From Saliterribacillus persicus (GTDB lineage: Bacteria; Bacillota; Bacilli; Bacillales; Amphibacillaceae): DNA of 64,000 bases. Positions within the stretch are counted from its first letter, which is position 1, and each line of letters starts with the position of its first letter. The notes under the pieces are model-generated. The model ran no database searches. It was given only the letters and a program-made list of their open reading frames with translations, and was not told the origin of the DNA. Made by a program: the position numbers and the translations under genes. The DNA lies in contig NZ_QPJJ01000009.1 of NCBI RefSeq assembly GCF_003337485.1, forward strand, positions 62,001 to 126,000, given 5' to 3'. This document shows positions 59,642-64,000 of the stretch, one piece after another.

Positions 59642-60226
59642 ATGACGTTTATTTGGAGCAAAAAATCGGTCATTGCCCTAATTATTATCGTGTTATTATT
59701 GATTGCTGCTTACTTCTTTCTATTTTCACGTTTTATCTCACCTGTAAAAGATGAAGTGAACCTAGTGACGGAGCAAGTTGAAATTCAAGAGCGAATTATT
59801 GAGAATGCAGGGTTATCTGACACAGAAACAGAAACAAACGAATCTGGTCAGTCGACTACTTTACAAAAAAAAGTTTCGATTGATAAAAATATGAAGCAAA
59901 TAATAGACTCATTTCAAATGATAGAGAAGAATTCAAATGTTGTCATCCAACAATTACGTGCAGAAGAATCACCTGAAACAGCATTTGAGTTAGAATTGTT
60001 AGAGCCAATAGAATCATTACCGATAGAACTTCAAGTTAGTAGTAGTAATAGAAACAATTTGTCGACTTTTTTAGAAGAATTGACAAAAGAAGAGAGAATT
60101 ATGCATATAAAGCGGATAGAGGAAACAGTGACAGAGGAAAATGAATGGCAATTATCGATACAATTAGATGCCTTTTATAACCCCAATTTAACCTTATTAG
60201 AGGCTGAAGCACCTCAAATGGAATAA
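59642..60226 (+). CDS. pilO: Type IV pilus assembly protein PilO
   Basis: A 194-residue bitopic protein with a cytoplasmic stub, one membrane segment (VIALIIIVLLLIAAYFFLF), coiled coil and C-terminal domain with ELQVSSSNRNNLSTFLEELT, typical of PilO. The start is next to the pilN stop, so the two are coupled. Last gene of the pilus operon. Confidence 0.8.
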   Translation: MTFIWSKKSVIALIIIVLLLIAAYFFLFSRFISPVKDEVNLVTEQVEIQERIIENAGLSDTETETNESGQSTTLQKKVSIDKNMKQIIDSFQMIEKNSNVVIQQLRAEESPETAFELELLEPIESLPIELQVSSSNRNNLSTFLEELTKEERIMHIKRIEETVTEENEWQLSIQLDAFYNPNLTLLEAEAPQME

Positions 60227-60227
60227 T

Positions 60228-60261
60228 AAAAAAAGATAGGATTAACTTCCTATCTTTTTTT
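60228..60261 (+). terminator. Terminator of the pilus operon
   Basis: AAAAAAAGATAGGA pairs with TCCTATCTTTTTTT across a 6-base loop. Confidence 0.9.
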
Positions 60262-60383
60262 GTTGAAAAGAAAAAATTATGCCTAAATTTGCAGAAATGT
60301 TTTTTCCCCTTATGACAGGACTCGTCTAATATTTTAATAGAGTTGTGATATGGTGAAAAAAAGCCTGTAAATGAGGGATAATA

Positions 60384-61340
60384 ATGAAAAATAAAAAATT
60401 AGCTGTAAGAGTAAATGGTAAATTACAAACTGTCCATCAAACTCCTCATTTCTTTGATTCCATAGAGGATAAGGAAAACGAAGGTAAGAAAAGTAAGGAA
60501 TCAGTGACTCAGATAAGTGAGAAAGAAAATGAAGAAAAGATTAACTATAACGAAAAGGATTGGGAGCAATCACTATTAAAAAAATATGACAGAAAACCGT
60601 CTAAAAAGCCGTTTGGAGCTTTTTTAGATAAAGCTGCAGGATATAAAAAGATACTTATGGTAGCGTTCTCTGCTATTTTTATTGGAGTTTCCATGGGCCT
60701 TATTATGCTTCAATTTATTTCGCAAATGGAACAAGGACAAAATGAAGCTAGGACAATAGCACAAGAGGTTCCTACTGTAACGGATGATAATAATAAAGAA
60801 GAAACTGCTTCAATTGAAACAGTACCTTTTGAAGTTACTTCCTTTAATGCTTTTGTTGTACAAGCAGGTGTATTTACAACACAGGAAAAGGCTAAAGCTA
60901 GTTTAAATACATTAAAGGGAAATGGTTATGGAGGTATGATTTGGCAAAGAGAGAATCAGTATTATGTCTTTATTGGTTATGCCAATACAAAAGAAGAGGC
61001 AAAAGCCTTTGCCGCCAACCATCTATCTGCGTTACATGATATATACATAGGGAAAGAATGGAGCACGCCTAACCTCAACTTAGATATTAATAAAAATCTA
61101 ATCGATGATTTGAAAATTTATCAACAGCAGCTTCTTGCATTTTTAAATCAACCTACAAATAAAGAAAATACAATTGATACCTTTAAAAAAAGCAATAATG
61201 AGGATCTTAATGCCTTGCAAGATAATTTAATGGAAACACAGTCAAAGATATTAAATGATCCATCTAATCAAAAGCACCACGTTGAAATATTAAACAGATG
61301 GAAGGAATATCAAGCATTTGTAAAAAAGATCTCAGATTGA
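60384..61340 (+). CDS. spoIIB: SpoIIB-like SPOR-domain protein
   Basis: A 318-residue bitopic protein: cytoplasmic Lys/Glu-rich N-terminus, one membrane segment (about 88-112), then an extracytoplasmic SPOR domain (FVVQAGVFTTQEKAKASLNTL, near 155-215) that binds denuded septal peptidoglycan. Its position after the prepilin peptidase and before radC matches B. subtilis spoIIB, which helps localise the engulfment machinery. The maf gene that usually follows is missing here. Confidence 0.82.
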   Translation: MKNKKLAVRVNGKLQTVHQTPHFFDSIEDKENEGKKSKESVTQISEKENEEKINYNEKDWEQSLLKKYDRKPSKKPFGAFLDKAAGYKKILMVAFSAIFIGVSMGLIMLQFISQMEQGQNEARTIAQEVPTVTDDNNKEETASIETVPFEVTSFNAFVVQAGVFTTQEKAKASLNTLKGNGYGGMIWQRENQYYVFIGYANTKEEAKAFAANHLSALHDIYIGKEWSTPNLNLDINKNLIDDLKIYQQQLLAFLNQPTNKENTIDTFKKSNNEDLNALQDNLMETQSKILNDPSNQKHHVEILNRWKEYQAFVKKISD

Positions 61341-61523
61341 TTAAAATCGTTTTCTTTAACGGAATAAATAAATAAAATACTCCTATTTTTATACTGTTAG
61401 ATTCTTTTAAGGGATCATTTTTCGCTAAAATGCATTTTTCTTGAGTTGTTTATAAAAATTACTATAAGTAAACTATGAGAGTAGCATAAACGCTATCAAA
61501 TTAGTTTATGGAGGTGATAAAGA

Positions 61524-62072
61524 TTGAAAAAAATGACATTAAAAATGAAAGAGATCCCTAAAGCTGATAGACCCCGGGAACGCTTAATTCAATATGGTCC
61601 AAGTTATTTATCAAATCAGGAATTACTCGCAATTATTCTTGGAACGGGCACAAAAATGGAAAATGTTCATCAGTTAGCAGAAAGACTGCTGCGTCATTTT
61701 GAAGGACTCCAGCTATTAAAAGAAGCTACGATTGAAGAGCTTATTCACATCAAAGGAATTGGTTTAGCTAAAGCGGTCCATATTTTAGCCGCAATGGAAA
61801 TCGGAAAAAGAATTCAGCAACTCCGTACGATCGATCGTTATGTCATAAGAAGCCCGGAAGATGGTGCCGATTTTGTGATGGAGGAAATGCGTACTTTAAA
61901 TCAGGAGCATTTTGTCACCATTTTTTTAAATACCAAAAATCAAGTAATCCATCATCAAACGATCTTCATTGGAAGTCTAAACGCCTCAATTGTACACCCA
62001 AGAGAAGTCTATCGAGAAGCTGTAAAACGTTCAGCTGCTTCCATCATTGTTGCTCATAATCATCCATCCGGA
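61524..62072 (+). CDS. radC: RadC-family JAB1/MPN-type protein, 5' exon
   Basis: First 183 codons of a RadC (YsxA) protein. N-terminal helix-hairpin-helix (ELIHIKGIGLAKAVHILAAMEIG), then the MPN/JAMM-like domain up to AHNHPSG, where the group II intron starts exactly between two codons. Without splicing, translation would add VRLKTA and stop. That product lacks the last metal ligand. The TTG start has an excellent GGAGGTGAT site. RadC function is unclear: the old repair role has been questioned. Confidence 0.95.
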
Positions 62073-62571
62073 GTGCGCCTTAAAACTGCTTAATTCTAGT
62101 GATTATCAATAATCTAGAACTCCTTACAATGTTCTATGGTCAGCACCTAACCAAATGGGGAAACTCTAATGGGAAAATAGCATGGTGTAAAAGGTGAAAA
62201 GAATATAGATTAAATATTTCTGGTTCATTAGACCAAGTGATATATGGTAAAAGCTTGATTGCTTGAATCCTAGGTAAAGGAGTGTGGGAACACCATTATT
62301 TTTTAATAATATGAGAATAAAATAAGTGAGACTGCTTCGGAGTGATACACTTATCGTAAGGTTTATTCTTCCATCCTCGGCTTGAGGAAACTACCAAAAG
62401 GGATACCTAAGTATCGCGCACCTAGAATAAGTATTAATATAGGGATTACCTAAGTGCCATTTTGCATAAGGTAACGGAGTCTTCGTAGTACTCAATCGTT
62501 TGCTCGTAATGAGTTTAGCAAGGGGAAGGAAGACAGGCTATCATTCGTCTTTGTAAAAAGGAGTCATGAAT

Positions 62572-63795
62572 ATGGCGAAAGATCCATTTCTACAATTAGA
62601 CGTCATTAGGGAGGCATCTAGAAAAAGACAAAAAATAAAAGATTGCTACCGGCTAATGTGTCATCCTTTATTATTAGAACAAGCTAATTACAATATTAAT
62701 CATCAAATAAACTGTAGTCAGAAAAATCCATTTGAACCCGATTACAGCCTAAATCAAAATGATATAAACCGTTTATGTACGCTACTAAAAAATAAAGCGT
62801 TTTGCTTTGTTAGATATCCTCAAAATACCCTTCAATATTCTATGCAGTTAATTGTGATTGAAGTTATTTATATAATTTTAACGCACATATTTCCTTCTGC
62901 TACTTCTTATATTTTGCAAGATAATAATTCCCACCGCCATAAAATAATACAAGAAATAAAAAATGACTGGTATCAATATAGCTGGTGTATTCAAGGAAGT
63001 ATTAAAGATACCGTATGTAAAAAGTGGATTAATAAATGTGTTAGCACTATGAGGGAAAAAATTGATGATCTTTATTTTGATAAAATAATACGTGAAGCAT
63101 TAAAAATAACCTTTATTGAATATTCTTCTCTTCAGTATTCAGTAGGAAAAACATGCAATACTAATAGCTTAATTCGTTTAGTAATAGGTCAGTATTACCA
63201 AAAAGTATTACTTAAAATTTCTACATTACCTCACGTGACCGAAAGTAAGCTTCATTATACTCATCCAAATCAAACTTTTTCTTCAATGGTGAAAATAGAT
63301 TTTTGCTTCAGTTTAAAATGTTCTAAGAGTGAAGCAAACCTCGTCTTTAAACAGATTCAAATTTTATTGGAAAATGAAAAAGACAAGACAATTAAATTAA
63401 GTCACTTAACAGATGGATTTCGATTTCTAGATTATCAATTCAAAAAAAATTATAACAGTTCTAGCGAGGCGAACATGTATTTAGGTATTCCTAAAAATGA
63501 ACTAGCTAAATTTATTTCTAATAATAAATACGGCGAATACATTACATTAAAAACTAGCTCGAGAGCTGAATTGATAAACTTATCTGAAAAAGCGATTATT
63601 GCTATTTATAATAGGGAGTTAAAAAAATTTCTGGATTACTATTGTTGCATAGATAATAAACATACGCTAAAACGTTTCTTTTATCTTGTCAAAGGAAGTC
63701 TCATCAGAACAATAGCTCAAAAAAGAAAAACCTCCATGAAAATAATTGCGCAAGAAATCAGGCAAAATAAAGCTGGTTTTTTTATAAGAATGTAA
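62572..63795 (+). CDS. Group II intron-encoded protein, RT-degenerate, maturase domain kept
   Basis: A 407-residue protein colinear with bacterial group II IEPs (RT-0 like DCYRLMCHPLLLEQANYNI, a W-x-I-x-G region, FLDYQ). All polymerase motifs are altered: EGDIKGFFD is QGSIKDTVC (near 142), the TPQGG block is TCNTN (near 196), and YADDF is VKIDF (near 240). The RT-1 block is shortened. The C-terminal domain X is intact (LSEKAIIAIYNRELKKFLDYY, LKRFFYLVKGSLIRTIAQKRKTSM). No endonuclease domain. Likely aids splicing only. I start at the ATG 8 bases after AAGGAG. Confidence 0.85.
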   Translation: MAKDPFLQLDVIREASRKRQKIKDCYRLMCHPLLLEQANYNINHQINCSQKNPFEPDYSLNQNDINRLCTLLKNKAFCFVRYPQNTLQYSMQLIVIEVIYIILTHIFPSATSYILQDNNSHRHKIIQEIKNDWYQYSWCIQGSIKDTVCKKWINKCVSTMREKIDDLYFDKIIREALKITFIEYSSLQYSVGKTCNTNSLIRLVIGQYYQKVLLKISTLPHVTESKLHYTHPNQTFSSMVKIDFCFSLKCSKSEANLVFKQIQILLENEKDKTIKLSHLTDGFRFLDYQFKKNYNSSSEANMYLGIPKNELAKFISNNKYGEYITLKTSSRAELINLSEKAIIAIYNRELKKFLDYYCCIDNKHTLKRFFYLVKGSLIRTIAQKRKTSMKIIAQEIRQNKAGFFIRM

Positions 63796-63850
63796 AATAG
63801 AAGTTATAATCATTAGCTGGTAGCTTTAACTTACTCTCCTTATAGCTGGC

Positions 63851-63884
63851 GAGCCGTATACATTGAAAGGTGTACGTACGGTTC
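63851..63884 (+). ncRNA. Group II intron domain V
   Basis: A 34-nt hairpin with the catalytic AGC triad near its 5' end (GAGCCGTA), GAAA tetraloop, the two-base bulge and the closing TACGGTTC. All conserved positions seem intact, so ribozyme activity is expected. Confidence 0.95.
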
Positions 63885-63972
63885 TGAGGAGGGGATTTAG
63901 AAACCAATTGGGTTGGATCTGTGAAAATGAAAACAGATGAAATTTATATCAGGCGCTAAATCCCTATCCTAC

Positions 63973-64000
63973 GATCCATCTCCATCAAAAGAAGATATAA
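63973..64000 (+). CDS. radC: radC, start of the 3' exon (continues past window)
   Basis: The frame continues without shift as DPSPSKEDI. With HNH in the 5' exon this completes the JAMM pattern HxH-x10-D, so the third metal ligand is encoded after the intron. The rest of the gene lies outside the window. Confidence 0.9.

Larger units (their letters stand above)
62073..63972 (+). mobile_element. Group II intron interrupting radC
   Basis: A 1,900-base intron. The 5' end GTGCG fits the consensus, the 3' end is AC, and joining the flanks gives HNHPSG-DPSPSKEDI, the uninterrupted RadC motif. Domain V is at 63851-63884. TTCGGA at 62336-62341, in the loop of an ATAAGTG/CACTTAT stem, can pair with the last six exon bases TCCGGA and is a good EBS1 candidate. 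Domain VI follows with a GGGATTTAG/CTAAATCCC stem. The single ORF in domain IV encodes a maturase-like protein without reverse-transcriptase motifs. Likely subgroup IIB by the look of domain V. Confidence 0.95.

Noticed and set aside
62073-62093. RadC as a naturally short 189-residue protein
   Set aside because: The extra residues come from the intron 5' end, and the conserved motif resumes exactly at the intron 3' end.
1-64000. CRISPR array, prophage or insertion sequence
   Set aside because: I saw no regular spaced repeats, no transposase or integrase ORF, and no phage structural genes. The group II intron is the only mobile-type element.

Overview
This window is chromosomal DNA from a low-GC, endospore-forming Bacillaceae of the Oceanobacillus/Virgibacillus/Gracilibacillus type. 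The evidence is AT-rich codon use, strong AGGAGG-type ribosome binding sites, frequent TTG/GTG starts, sporulation genes (gerE, gerM, spoVID, spoIIB), and a gene order that follows the Bacillus subtilis pheT-to-radC segment with local gains and losses. I see no prophage, insertion sequence or CRISPR array. The one mobile element is a group II intron at the right edge. The species assignment is inference.

Layout. 1-12.9 kb: the 3' part of pheT, rnhC (minus strand), zapA, cvpA, polX, mutS2, a DUF350 membrane protein, lcfA, trxA, uvrC. 12.9-16.9 kb: yslB (minus) and the sdhCAB operon with a near-consensus sigma-A promoter. 17-23.3 kb: gerE, an accessory patch holding a broken gene and a second partial copy of the gerE tail, then a MarR regulator, racE, gerM, rph, rdgB and a phosphodiesterase. 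23.4-31.5 kb: tRNA-Gly and tRNA-Arg, a ysoA-like repeat protein, tig, clpX, lonA, engB (ysxC) and a minus-strand membrane protein. 31.7-38 kb: the compact hemAXCDBL operon for uroporphyrinogen precursors. 38-45 kb: spoVID, a dead-hydrolase/SARP-type regulator fusion, a cyclic-di-GMP-I riboswitch controlling a SinI-type antirepressor, an NADH dehydrogenase with a Rex-like site and a small membrane peptide, and a FetAB-type ABC exporter. 45-50.5 kb: T-box-controlled valS, a RimK-like ATP-grasp ligase (minus) and folC. 50.6-60.2 kb: a complete type IV pilus operon (three minor prepilins, pilB, pilT, pilC, pilA, pilD, pilM, pilN, pilO) with a cyclic-di-GMP-II riboswitch inside it, directly before the major pilin. 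60.3-64 kb: spoIIB and radC, the latter split by a 1.9-kb group II intron.

Most notable. (1) Two unrelated cyclic-di-GMP riboswitch classes lie 15 kb apart, one on a sinI-like biofilm antirepressor and one on the type IV pilin. This suggests one second-messenger circuit for the motile-to-sessile switch. A pair of inverted Spo0A-box-like half sites lies upstream of the antirepressor. (2) The intron interrupts radC inside its metal-binding motif. Its protein has lost every recognisable reverse-transcriptase catalytic motif but keeps the maturase domain X, so it looks like an immobile, splicing-only intron. (3) A SARP-like regulator carries an alpha/beta-hydrolase domain that lacks its nucleophile and histidine.

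All calls come from reading the sequence and remembered family motifs. No database search or folding program was run.
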